A stretch of DNA of 29,476 bases from JBAZOJ01 sp041648755 (GTDB lineage Bacteria > Planctomycetota > B143-G9), in NCBI GenBank assembly GCA_041648755.1, contig JBAZOJ010000013.1:1-29476 (forward strand). The letters run 5' to 3'. This document shows positions 7,776 through 15,296 of the stretch, in pieces. A model generated the notes under the pieces. That model did not search any database. It saw only the letters and a list, made by a program, of their open reading frames with translations, and was not told the origin of the DNA. The position numbers and the translations under genes are program-made. The stretch's first letter is position 1, and each line of letters opens with the position of its first letter.

Positions 7776-9764
7776 TCATTGAACCGAGAGTGAAAACCGC
7801 CAGTCCACATCAGAACGGAACTCGCGGTAAACCGCCAGAAACGGCCGGGCATTATAGAGAGCGGTACTCAGCAAGTCAAGGCCTTTTTTGCGCTTGAATT
7901 GCTCCGCTCGTATCTCGTTGTTGTACAGCGCCTGCTCGCGCGGCCGATAGCGAAGCTCTGTTATCAATATGTCGTCAGGCCGAATCTTCAGAAGGTTCTC
8001 ATTCCATACCGTCGCGTTCGTATTGAACTCGGCCGCTGTCTGGACGGGATCAACGTACAGCCAGCCTGAAATCGGCAATTCCACCGCGCGGGCTGCCTTG
8101 TACCATACCTGTGATGAGGCCAGGGAACTCACTCCCTTTCGCGCGTCGATGATCTTCTCGATTCCCTCGACCGAGGACGAGATGACCCAGAAGTTGTCCA
8201 CGAATGCGAAGGCAGGCTGAATCGCGTTCATTACGGGATTGTTCGGGATCTCGAAGTACTCGATCTCCACTTTCTGGTAGGTCTTCCGGCGGGCGAAGAA
8301 TGGCATGGGCTCGCCGCTGCTCTTCTGCTTCTTCTCAAGGTCTTCCATGAAAGCGTCGACCTCGTCGTACACGATGGTGCTGAACGTCTTCTCGTCCTTC
8401 AGTCCCAGTAGCAGGACCAGCGACGGAAACGGGAATTTCTTCGCGGTTTCGGGTGAGAGTTTCTGGGGCACGAGCGCGAGAGCGTGAACCTTGGACATTG
8501 CCGGGAAGAACTTCTCCTCAAACACCTGGGAGGCCGGGTCGGCCTTTATTTTCTCAAGTTCCTCCGGCGTCTGCTCTTTCAGGATGCTCTGCCACATCAG
8601 GGGCACATCCTTTACCCACGACAGGGCGACGAATGTATCCGCAGGCAGCATCCCGACAGCCGTGAAATCCTTTATTTCGAGGTTATTTCCCCGGCCTTTC
8701 TCCGTGCGCTCCTCGTCGAGAGAGCCTGCGACCGAGACCAGACTTCGGATTGTCCCCTCCGTTTGGTCGAAATCCGCCCCAAGTGCCAGCCATTTGTATG
8801 CGAGCCCGGAGAAGAAGAAGCCGTTGAAGACCTTGTCGAAGTACTTCCAGGCAGTTCCTATCGCGTCGCCTTCCTTGTTAAATGCCAGGATCAACTTCAT
8901 GAATTCCTTTGGCGCGAAGATAGCTTTCACCGGGGACGCGCTGACCTTTCGCAATGCGTTGAGCATTTCGCCATCATCGCAAAGCGGAATCAGCAATTCA
9001 CCCAGCACCCGGTCGTAGTCGTTGCCGATAACAACCGCATCCGCGCGCTCTCTGACATAGAGCTTCCGCCCGGCCGGAGTGGTGATCGTGTGCAGCCACA
9101 CCGGAGACGAAGCGTTGCCTGCGAGTTCGCGCGTGACAACCCAATCGGATGGAAGAAAACTGAACAGTTTTGTCAGGCCTGCGACTCGCGTAACAAGAAC
9201 ACGCGGGAAGGCTGCGACGAAGACAGGATCTCCGTTCTTGATCCCGTACACCGCGATGCCCGTTTTTGCCCCCAGAACAAAAGTAGGTTCGAGCCCGAAG
9301 ATCGTTCTTGCTGCCTTCCCCGTCGTCGAGCGGAACTGGTAGCCGGTCATGGCCACATACGCGGCCCGCAGGTCCATCAGCAGTCCTTTGCCATCCTCGC
9401 GCTGCGCAAGCCACGCGAAGAAATCGCTGTCGAACACGTGTCCCAGCGCTTCCCGGTTCCACGGCTGGTCAAGCTGGACGTATACCGCCGGACCTGTCGG
9501 GAGATAGGCGGATGGCAGAAACTTCGATCCCCATGTCGCATAGATACTGGCTTCCACGCCACCGAGAAGGAGCAGTGACAGGATGACCGTGATAACGGAT
9601 GCACGGGAAAAGAACCCGCTGTCGGGGAGACGCTCCATCCAGCGCGAGGGCAGGGATGTCAGCTTCTTTACCGGGGATTTCGATTCCTTCGGTGCCGGGG
9701 ATTTTGATTCCTGCGGTGCTGGCGGATTCGATTCCTGTGGTACTGGTGTGCCTGTTTGTTCCAT
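7776..9764 (-). CDS. Membrane-anchored protein of unknown function (DUF3352-like?)
   Basis: I do not recognise this 662-residue protein with certainty. It begins with a hydrophilic stretch of short repeats rich in Pro, Glu, Ser and Lys (PAPQESKSPAPKESKSP). One transmembrane segment follows at about residues 52-70 (VITVILSLLLLGGVEASIY), then a long domain of about 590 residues that would be outside the cytoplasm. That domain has no cysteine-rich or enzymatic motif I can name. Its general look recalls large DUF3352-type surface proteins of environmental bacteria, but this is a weak impression. The start at 9764 is preferred to an ATG at 9815 because it has GGAG 8 nt upstream and follows the predicted promoter; 9815 would lie upstream of that promoter. 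It is divergent from the radical SAM gene and runs into tRNA-Leu. Confidence 0.75.
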   Translation of the reverse strand: MEQTGTPVPQESNPPAPQESKSPAPKESKSPVKKLTSLPSRWMERLPDSGFFSRASVITVILSLLLLGGVEASIYATWGSKFLPSAYLPTGPAVYVQLDQPWNREALGHVFDSDFFAWLAQREDGKGLLMDLRAAYVAMTGYQFRSTTGKAARTIFGLEPTFVLGAKTGIAVYGIKNGDPVFVAAFPRVLVTRVAGLTKLFSFLPSDWVVTRELAGNASSPVWLHTITTPAGRKLYVRERADAVVIGNDYDRVLGELLIPLCDDGEMLNALRKVSASPVKAIFAPKEFMKLILAFNKEGDAIGTAWKYFDKVFNGFFFSGLAYKWLALGADFDQTEGTIRSLVSVAGSLDEERTEKGRGNNLEIKDFTAVGMLPADTFVALSWVKDVPLMWQSILKEQTPEELEKIKADPASQVFEEKFFPAMSKVHALALVPQKLSPETAKKFPFPSLVLLLGLKDEKTFSTIVYDEVDAFMEDLEKKQKSSGEPMPFFARRKTYQKVEIEYFEIPNNPVMNAIQPAFAFVDNFWVISSSVEGIEKIIDARKGVSSLASSQVWYKAARAVELPISGWLYVDPVQTAAEFNTNATVWNENLLKIRPDDILITELRYRPREQALYNNEIRAEQFKRKKGLDLLSTALYNARPFLAVYREFRSDVDWRFSLSVQ
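9671..9742. repeat. Three tandem 24-bp units inside the membrane-protein gene
   Basis: Three imperfect 24-bp copies begin at 9671, 9695 and 9719, each with a GATTYGATTCC or GATTCC core. Because 24 is a multiple of three, they encode an 8-residue Pro/Glu/Ser/Lys repeat just before the membrane segment. Such repeats change copy number by slippage without breaking the frame. Confidence 0.8.
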
Positions 9765-9780
9765 TTCACGCTCCGCGGAT

Positions 9781-9808
9781 ATTGTATCGTGTCGCCCGTT
9801 CAGGGCAA
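9781..9808 (-). promoter_or_regulatory. Predicted promoter of the membrane-protein/tRNA-Leu transcript
   Basis: On the minus strand TTGCCC (9808-9803) and TACAAT (9786-9781) are 16 nt apart, with start near 9774. It stands back to back with the plus-strand promoter of the radical SAM gene, the -35 boxes being only 6 bp apart. Confidence 0.55.
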
Positions 9809-9814
9809 GTTGCA

Positions 9815-9843
9815 TTGAACATTCGCGATCATTGTTATAGAAT
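9815..9843 (+). promoter_or_regulatory. Predicted promoter of the PflX-like gene, leaderless
   Basis: TTGAAC (9815-9820), a 17-nt spacer and TAGAAT (9838-9843) match sigma70 consensus well. The GTG start at 9851 comes 7 nt after the -10 box, where transcription itself should begin, and no ribosome site fits between. The mRNA is therefore probably leaderless. Confidence 0.6.
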
Positions 9844-9850
9844 TGGGCAA

Positions 9851-10708
9851 GTGAATGACGGCAACCTCGCCTCCCTCTGGTCGCTGATGGCCCCCTGCCA
9901 TCTGTGTCCGCGCAAATGCGGAGTGAATCGAATCGCGGGTGAACGCGGCTTCTGCGGGGTTGCGTCCGACCCGCGAATATCCTCGTTTGGCCCGCATTTC
10001 GGCGAAGAGCCCGAGCTTGTCGGGCAGGGCGGAAGCGGGACCATTTTCATGTCCAGTTGCAGTCTGCGGTGTGTCTTTTGCCAGAATTCCTCCATCAGCA
10101 TTGAAATGGAAGGCATCGACGTTTCGGTGCAGCGTCTTTCCGACGTGATGCTCCGGCTCCAGACAATTGGATGCGAAAACGTGAACTTAGTCACGCCGAC
10201 GCATTTTGCCGCGCCTATCGCCGAGGCCGTGCTGTCCGCGCGGAGCCAGGGATTGACACTGCCCATCGTGTACAACTGTGGTGGCTACGAATCCCCTGAG
10301 GTCATTGCGCTTCTGGATGGAATCGTGGATGTCTACCTTCCCGACTTCAAAACACTGGACTCCCGCTGGGCAACCGAGTATCTGCATGCCCCGGACTACC
10401 CCCAGGCTGCAACGGAGAGCCTCAAGGTAATGTACGCCCAGGTTGGCGGTATGGTCCTTGACGCGCGATTGGCAAAGAAGGGTCTCATTGTGCGGCATCT
10501 GGCAATGCCGGGAATGACCGCTGACGGGATGAGGATCATCGACCTGGTGTCAGATGTCGCTCCTCACGCCGTGATGAACATCATGGGGCAGTACCGTCCG
10601 GCTCACGTCGCCCACCGCTACAACGAGTTGGCAACACGTACCCCGAAACACGAGATCGAGCACCTCCGGCGCTACGCCGGAACCAGGCACGTTCACCTTA
10701 CATATTAG
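9851..10708 (+). CDS. Radical SAM protein of the PflX family (COG1313)
   Basis: This protein of about 285 residues opens with a Cys-rich motif (PCHLCPRKCGVNR, GFCG), followed by the family signature GEEPELVG-GSGTIFMSSC. The radical SAM cluster is CSLRCVFC (CX3CX2C), directly followed by QNSSIS. Such proteins bind a [4Fe-4S] cluster and cleave S-adenosylmethionine. They are often annotated as putative pyruvate formate-lyase activating enzymes, but the true substrate is not established and no pyruvate formate-lyase is present here. The open frame extends upstream to 9599, but that part lies across the neighbouring gene's promoter and coding region. GTG 9851 is chosen because it sits at the predicted transcription start. 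An ATG at 9887, just before PCHLC, is the alternative. Confidence 0.85.
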   Translation: MNDGNLASLWSLMAPCHLCPRKCGVNRIAGERGFCGVASDPRISSFGPHFGEEPELVGQGGSGTIFMSSCSLRCVFCQNSSISIEMEGIDVSVQRLSDVMLRLQTIGCENVNLVTPTHFAAPIAEAVLSARSQGLTLPIVYNCGGYESPEVIALLDGIVDVYLPDFKTLDSRWATEYLHAPDYPQAATESLKVMYAQVGGMVLDARLAKKGLIVRHLAMPGMTADGMRIIDLVSDVAPHAVMNIMGQYRPAHVAHRYNELATRTPKHEIEHLRRYAGTRHVHLTY

Positions 10709-10728
10709 TGCCGCTTGGCACGCATTCC

Positions 10729-10756
10729 TTTTGCGCTCGCCAAAACAGCTTAGAAT
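10729..10756 (+). promoter_or_regulatory. Possible weak promoter before nadD
   Basis: TAGAAT (10751-10756) is a good -10 box, but the -35 region (TTTTGC at 10729-10734, 16 nt away) is poor. It would start nadD-topA-xer with a leader of about 17 nt carrying GAGGAG. Read-through from the gene upstream is an alternative. Confidence 0.35.
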
Positions 10757-10779
10757 ATCGCCCTTTTCGAGGAGCATCT

Positions 10780-11391
10780 TTGAAGACCGGTCTTTTCGGG
10801 GGATCCTTTGATCCCGTACACAACGGCCATCTGGCCATCGCGCGAGCCTCCCTTGACTCGGCAGGCCTGGACCGCGTTGTGTTCCTGCCCGAAAGCGCTC
10901 CTCCGCACAAGCCCGGCCGCCGGTTCGCCCCTTCGGTACATCGCTTGGCTATGCTGCAACTGGCCATTGAGGGAGAGCCGCGGTTTGCTTTGAGCGCAAT
11001 GAATCTGGATTCTACCGGGCCGTGCTATACTATTGACACTTGGCGCAGGTATCGCGAAGAGCACCCGGCCGAAGAAGCTCGCTTCATTATCGGCGGGGAT
11101 ATGCTTGCGGACCTTCCCAACTGGCATCGTCCCGCGGACCTTCTGCGCGAAGTGGATTTTGTTATTTGCAGCAGACCGGGCTTTTGCGCCGACGAAGTAA
11201 TCAGGAATCTGCCGTTCGGTGAGGCAGAGAGGATGAAACTGGCCGCTTCGGTCATCGAGGCGCCGTTACTGGATATTTCCGCTTCCCACGTAAGGGAACT
11301 CGCCGCGTGCGGCGGGAGTTTATCGGCCTTTGTGCCGCCTTCGGTGGCGGCCTACATCACGGCTAACAGCTTGTATGGAAGCAGGTGTTGA
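10780..11391 (+). CDS. nadD: Nicotinate-nucleotide adenylyltransferase
   Basis: This 203-residue enzyme transfers AMP from ATP to nicotinate mononucleotide to form deamido-NAD in NAD synthesis. The nucleotidyltransferase signature GLFGGSFDPVHNGHL (with HxGH) lies near the N-terminus. The ISASHVRE motif of the family (ISxTxxR-like) lies near the C-terminus. FLPESAPPHK and IIGGDMLADLPNW are further hallmarks. TTG at 10780 is chosen as start because GAGGAG lies 5 nt upstream and the protein then begins directly at the first beta strand. The stop overlaps the topA start (TGATG). The gene is housekeeping and shows no defect. Confidence 0.93.
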   Translation: MKTGLFGGSFDPVHNGHLAIARASLDSAGLDRVVFLPESAPPHKPGRRFAPSVHRLAMLQLAIEGEPRFALSAMNLDSTGPCYTIDTWRRYREEHPAEEARFIIGGDMLADLPNWHRPADLLREVDFVICSRPGFCADEVIRNLPFGEAERMKLAASVIEAPLLDISASHVRELAACGGSLSAFVPPSVAAYITANSLYGSRC

Positions 11392-13664
11392 TGCCCCGCA
11401 AAGCGAAAGCAAAAGTTGAGCAGTCCCCGGTTCGCAACGGGAAGAGCCTGATCATTGTGGAGTCGCCAGCCAAGACTCGGACCATCTCCAAGATTCTCGG
11501 TCACGAGTACAACGTGATGGCCACGATGGGACATGTGCGCGACCTGCCCGAGAGTTCTCTCGGCATCGATGTCGAGCACGATTTCCGGATGAAGTACACC
11601 ATCATCGCAACGCGCAAGAAAATCATTGCTGAGTTGCGCAAAGCGGCCAACGATGCAGGTCTCGTGCTGCTCGCGCCCGATCCTGACCGCGAGGGCGAAG
11701 CCATTGCATGGCACGTCAAGGAGGCGCTGGAGCTGTCCGACGAGAAGGCCAGACGCATCACCTTCAACGAGATCACCACTCCGGCCGTTCTGGCCGCCGT
11801 GGCTAATCCCGGAAACATTGACGCCGACCGGGTCAACGCGCAACAGGCTCGCAGAATACTTGACAGGCTCGTGGGATACAAGATATCCCCGCTGCTCTGG
11901 AAGAAAGTCGCCCGAAGCCTCAGCGCTGGCCGTGTGCAGTCGGTAGCCGTGCGGCTTATCGTTGACAGGGAAAAGGAAATCCGGGCCTTCGTGCCCGAAG
12001 AATACTGGAAGCTGACCGCGTCCCTTTCGCCTCGCGATAAGGCCTCCGAGCGCTTTGAGGCGGAGTTGCTCCGGCTTGACGGCGAGAACGCCAAGGTCAC
12101 CAATGGTGTTCAGGCCCAGGCCCTGCGTGAGACGCTTACCGCGTCGTCCTGGGCGGTCAAATCCGTCGAGACGCGCACGACCTTCTCCAAGCCCGGCCCT
12201 CCGTTCAGCACCGCACTGCTTCAGCAGGCCGCTGCCAACAGGCTGGGATTCTCCGCTCGCAAAACGATGTCCGTCGCGCAGTCGCTCTACGAAGGTGTGG
12301 AGCTTGGCGGCGAAGGCAGCGTTGGTCTGATCACCTATATGCGTACCGATTCATTCCGGGTTTCCTCCGGCAGCATCGAATCGGTGCGCAGCTACATCGA
12401 AAGCCGCTGGGGCGCCGAGTACATCCCCCCGAAGCCCAACGTCTATTCATCCCGCAAGAGCGCCCAGGAAGCCCATGAGGCTATACGTCCCACCGACGTG
12501 GTTCGCACACCTGAAGACGTGAACCGATTTCTGTCGCGCGATCAGCAGCGGCTCTACGGGCTAATCTGGAGTCAGTTCGTCGCTTCGCAGATGAAGCCCG
12601 CGCGGTACGAGAGCATAACCGTTGACATCGCGGCCGCCAACGCCATCTTCCGCGCAACCGGGCGTCGGCTCCTGTTCGACGGTTACCTGAAGGTCGCCGG
12701 TTCCGACAAGTCCGACGACGCGTTGCTTCCGCACCTCACGGCCGGACTGCCCCTCACATTGCATGACTTGGCCGCCAAGCAGTTGTTCACTCAGCCGCCT
12801 CCCCGGTACACAGAGGCTTCCTTAGTGAAAGCACTCGAAAAGGAGGGCATCGGGCGGCCTTCAACCTACGCGGCGATTATCTCCACAATCCAGGAGCGCC
12901 GGTACGTCAAGATCGAGGAGAAGAAGTTCATCCCCACGGAACTGGGCGAGCTTGTCACGCAGAAGCTTATAGATTACTTCCCAAAGATAATGGATGTCTC
13001 CTTCACCCGGACGATGGAAGAGCACCTCGACGACATCGAAGAGGCAAAGCGCAACTGGCTCGACGTCGTTCGCGAGTTCTACGGGCCGTTTGCGGAGTCG
13101 TTGGAGAAGGCGTCCAAGGAGATGGTCTCCGAGAAGGCCAAGCCGCTCGAGACCGGCGAAAAATGCCCCGAATGCGATTCGCCACTCATCATCCGTATGA
13201 GCCGTTTCGGTCGCTTCGTCGCCTGCTCCGGCTATCCCGGCTGCAAGTACATCAAGCGCGAGGAAAAGCCGCTGCCCACGGAGACCGCTGGCGCCTGCCC
13301 GGAATGCGGCAAGCCGCTGGTCGAACGCCGGGGACGCAGGGGTCCGTTCCTTGCCTGTTCGGGCTATCCCGAGTGCAAGTACACGCGGAGTACATCCGGG
13401 ACGGGGAAGGCGCGGCCGCCGATCGAGAATCCGTTCCCGGACGAGAAATGTCCCGAATGCGGCGAGCCCCTTAAGCTCCGGATCTCGCGCAGGGGGCCTT
13501 TCTTCGGTTGTTCCAAGTACCCCAAGTGCAAGGGGACCAAGGCCTTGACGCCCGAGCAGCGCGCGAAAATGAAAGAGCTTCATGATGCCGCCAAGGCAGC
13601 CGAAGGCGCTCCCGCCGAGGCCGAACCGGGCAATACCCCGGCGCCCGCAGAGGGGCAGGAGTAG
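11391..13664 (+). CDS. topA: DNA topoisomerase I (type IA)
   Basis: This 757-residue enzyme relaxes negative supercoils. The TOPRIM domain begins LIIVESPAKTRTI and contains the metal-binding APDPDREGEAIAWH. The catalytic Tyr is in GLITYMRTDSFR at about residue 316. EKEGIGRPSTYAAII is a conserved cleavage-domain motif. Three C-terminal four-Cys zinc ribbons follow (starting CPECDSP, CPECGKP and CPECGEP), then an Ala/Glu/Pro-rich tail. The start ATG overlaps the nadD stop; a GTG and a TTG in frame just before it are less likely. The order nadD-topA-xer with minimal gaps indicates one transcript. Confidence 0.96.
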   Translation: MPRKAKAKVEQSPVRNGKSLIIVESPAKTRTISKILGHEYNVMATMGHVRDLPESSLGIDVEHDFRMKYTIIATRKKIIAELRKAANDAGLVLLAPDPDREGEAIAWHVKEALELSDEKARRITFNEITTPAVLAAVANPGNIDADRVNAQQARRILDRLVGYKISPLLWKKVARSLSAGRVQSVAVRLIVDREKEIRAFVPEEYWKLTASLSPRDKASERFEAELLRLDGENAKVTNGVQAQALRETLTASSWAVKSVETRTTFSKPGPPFSTALLQQAAANRLGFSARKTMSVAQSLYEGVELGGEGSVGLITYMRTDSFRVSSGSIESVRSYIESRWGAEYIPPKPNVYSSRKSAQEAHEAIRPTDVVRTPEDVNRFLSRDQQRLYGLIWSQFVASQMKPARYESITVDIAAANAIFRATGRRLLFDGYLKVAGSDKSDDALLPHLTAGLPLTLHDLAAKQLFTQPPPRYTEASLVKALEKEGIGRPSTYAAIISTIQERRYVKIEEKKFIPTELGELVTQKLIDYFPKIMDVSFTRTMEEHLDDIEEAKRNWLDVVREFYGPFAESLEKASKEMVSEKAKPLETGEKCPECDSPLIIRMSRFGRFVACSGYPGCKYIKREEKPLPTETAGACPECGKPLVERRGRRGPFLACSGYPECKYTRSTSGTGKARPPIENPFPDEKCPECGEPLKLRISRRGPFFGCSKYPKCKGTKALTPEQRAKMKELHDAAKAAEGAPAEAEPGNTPAPAEGQE

Positions 13665-13671
13665 CCGCGCG

Positions 13672-14592
13672 GTGCCGGTGCTGGAGCGCGCAATCGAGGA
13701 GTTTTCGGACTATCTCGCCATCGAGAAGCATGTCTCCCCGAACACTCTGCGCGCCTATGCAGCGGACCTGGCCGGCCTCATCGACTGGGCCGAAGAAAAC
13801 GGATTTGCGAGTCGCGATGTCGCGAGCCTCACAGCGGACAACCTCCGCGAGTACCTGATTTTCCTCAGGCAGGGCCCCCGCGACTACGCCCTCAGATCCG
13901 TGGCGCGCAAGATCTCGGCGGCGAAATCGCTGTTCAAGTTCCTTCTGCGCCGTGGATACGTGTCATCCAATCCGATGACCCTTGTCCGCACCCCCAAGCT
14001 GCCCAGAAAGATCCCGCATTATCTCGAGGAGCACGAAATCGAGATGCTCCTCAAGGCCCCCCACGGTGACGATATGTTCGCGCGGCGCGACCGTGCGATT
14101 CTGGAGACCCTGTATTCCACGGGTCTGCGCGCGTCAGAGCTTGTCTCGCTGGATGTCTCGTCGCTCAACTTCTCGGAGGGAACAGCGCGCGTCGTTGGCA
14201 AGGGCACCAAGGAGCGAATGGTGTTCTTCGGCAAGTACGCCATCGAGGCCATCCGGAAATACCTCCCGTTGCGCGACGACGTCGTCGGCAGCAAGTCCGG
14301 CCCGCTGTTCATCAACAAGCTGGGTACAAGGCTCACCACCCGTTCCCTGCAGCGCGTGATCGAGAAGTACATTATGGAGACGGGGTTATCCGCGAAGACC
14401 ACTCCGCACACGCTCAGGCACACGTTCGCCACGCATCTTCTGAACAACGGCGCCGACATCCGCCTCATCCAGGAACTGCTGGGTCACAGCAGCATCGCCA
14501 CCACGCAGATCTACACGCATCTGTCCCCCGAGCGTTTACGCGACGTCTATCTGCACGCCCATCCGCGGAGCAGGGCGAAGCCAGGCCGCTGA
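13672..14592 (+). CDS. Tyrosine recombinase XerC/XerD
   Basis: This protein is about 306 residues long. The N-terminal SAM-like core-binding domain (FSDYLAIEKHVSPNTLRAYAADL) is followed by the catalytic domain. Catalytic residues visible are Arg in STGLRASEL, Lys in VGKGTKERMV, His-x-x-Arg in HTLRHTFATHLL, His in LLGHSSIATT, and the nucleophile Tyr in TQIYTHLS. Length and sequence fit a chromosome-dimer-resolving Xer protein rather than a phage integrase, and xer next to topA is a common housekeeping pair. The GTG at 13672 has AGGAG 10 nt upstream; GTG 13678 is also possible, and the longer frame from 13582 lies inside topA. C or D cannot be decided here. Confidence 0.92.
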   Translation: MPVLERAIEEFSDYLAIEKHVSPNTLRAYAADLAGLIDWAEENGFASRDVASLTADNLREYLIFLRQGPRDYALRSVARKISAAKSLFKFLLRRGYVSSNPMTLVRTPKLPRKIPHYLEEHEIEMLLKAPHGDDMFARRDRAILETLYSTGLRASELVSLDVSSLNFSEGTARVVGKGTKERMVFFGKYAIEAIRKYLPLRDDVVGSKSGPLFINKLGTRLTTRSLQRVIEKYIMETGLSAKTTPHTLRHTFATHLLNNGADIRLIQELLGHSSIATTQIYTHLSPERLRDVYLHAHPRSRAKPGR

Positions 14593-14635
14593 AGCCGGGC
14601 CAGGCAAAGAGCCGGAGAAGACGAGGAGAAGAAGG

Positions 14636-14680
14636 TTTTACCACAGAGGACACAGAGGTTCGCAGAGGTTCGCAGAGAAG
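14636..14680. repeat. CACAGAGG-type intergenic motif with tandem GAGGTTCGCA
   Basis: The stretch begins TTTTACCACAGAGGACACAG and continues with two copies of the 10-mer GAGGTTCGCA. I recall very similar intergenic stretches from many environmental bacterial genomes, but their role is not known to me. It follows the xer gene by about 45 bp. Confidence 0.55.
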
Positions 14681-14771
14681 AAGTGCTTTGAGTTTTGCGC
14701 GGCCCAAGAAGATAAACCAATATGGGTTCGGGGAAAACCTATAGCTAACGGAAGGCCGCTACCCCGGGAGC

Positions 14772-14789
14772 GCCACGCACCTGCGTGGC
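14772..14789. repeat. Palindrome GCCACGCA-CC-TGCGTGGC
   Basis: Perfect 8-bp arms surround a 2-nt loop, in the context GGGAGC before and AACGGCC after. The same context flanks the palindromes at 19901 and 20085, so the three belong to one family whose arms have diverged in a compensatory way. Confidence 0.65.
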
Positions 14790-14816
14790 AACGGCCTGAA
14801 GGGCCGGGATAAAACC

Positions 14817-14836
14817 GGGTAATTCTTGAATTACCC
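14817..14836. repeat. Palindrome GGGTAATTC-TT-GAATTACCC
   Basis: Perfect 9-bp arms surround a TT loop and are followed by CTACC. There is no T-run, so it is not an obvious terminator. It looks like a member of a dispersed palindromic repeat family, different from the CGCG-type REP units nearby. Confidence 0.65.
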
Positions 14837-14940
14837 CTACCAAATCAGCGTCGCCCGGGCTGTTGTGCGCTGGCCTCAACGTAGTCGCGTTCACCGTGAT
14901 CCGCCCGTCCCCGGGTGAGGAGGGCGGGGTTCCCCCGCCC

Positions 14941-15082
14941 TCTTATCCATCAATCATCAATCCGCAATCATCAATGCTCGCCGCGTCCGTCCCGGCGCGT
15001 TCTTTCTGCCACAAACACGAAGCGAGACGCATCGTCTATAGTAAACGCGTCCGTCCCGGCGCGTTCTTTCTCCGGCTGCTGG
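14941..15082. repeat. Left REP block: two 64-bp-spaced units, long direct repeat with 19941-20069
   Basis: The block runs from the CATCAATCATCAAT stretch through REP cores at 14982 and 15046 to GGCTGCTGG. Nearly the same sequence recurs at 19941-20069, differing by a 14-bp duplication and a few bases. The two blocks bracket the RAYT and the HNH-NACHT-HEAT gene. Confidence 0.75.
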
Positions 15083-15137
15083 ATCAGCTACAGACGACAG
15101 ACGACGGACTAAAGACTGGGTCTCCGTCGGCCCCTCA

Positions 15138-15166
15138 TTGCACAACACCAAACTCCGCCGTATAAT
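15138..15166 (+). promoter_or_regulatory. Strong sigma70-type promoter upstream of the RAYT
   Basis: TTGCAC (15138-15143), a 17-nt spacer and a perfect TATAAT (15161-15166) are seen. The whole sequence from about 15131 to 15168 is repeated with one mismatch upstream of the NACHT gene. A GTG stands 7 nt after the -10 box at 15174. Confidence 0.65.
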
Positions 15167-15173
15167 CTTTCGC

Positions 15174-15296
15174 GTGAAGGAGCCGTCTGTAGTAGACGCG
15201 TCCGTCCCGGCGCGTTCTTCTCTGACAAAAGGTTCTCCTTCCTGCTCGTTTTCTCTTAGCAAGGTGAGGCATTTTGCCGGACATCAGCTATTTTGA
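15174..15296 (+). other. Possible 40-codon leader ORF containing a REP unit
   Basis: A GTG at the predicted transcription start opens 40 codons and ends in TGA 23 bp inside the RAYT gene. The middle of the ORF is a REP unit, so the peptide sequence is dictated by the repeat. It may be a relic of a gene that once used this promoter, or a translated leader coupled to the RAYT. Coding value is doubtful. Confidence 0.25.
15184..15214. repeat. Single REP-like unit in the RAYT leader
   Basis: The unit reads CGTCTGTAGTAGACG, then the core CGCGTCCGTCCCGGCGCG at 15197-15214. GTAG stands one base before the CGCG arm. It lies between the predicted promoter and the RAYT start, where its own product could bind. 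Confidence 0.7.

Larger units (their letters stand above)
14593..15130. other. Repeat-rich intergenic region, start of the accessory zone
   Basis: No gene is supported here. The stretch holds the CACAGAGG-type spacer (14636-14680), two palindromes (14772-14789 and 14817-14836), a GC-rich inverted region around 14925, and the first REP-like repeat block (14941-15082). It marks the change from housekeeping genes to the defence island. Confidence 0.7.

Noticed and set aside
9599..9850. Longer N-terminus for the PflX-like protein
   Set aside because: The extra 84 residues overlap the coding start and promoter of the divergent gene, have no similarity to the family, and are separated from the family start by the predicted promoter.
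13672..14592. The tyrosine recombinase as an integrase of the adjacent island
   Set aside because: Length, catalytic domain and linkage to topA fit the housekeeping XerC/D. No attachment-site duplication at a tRNA end was found beside it.
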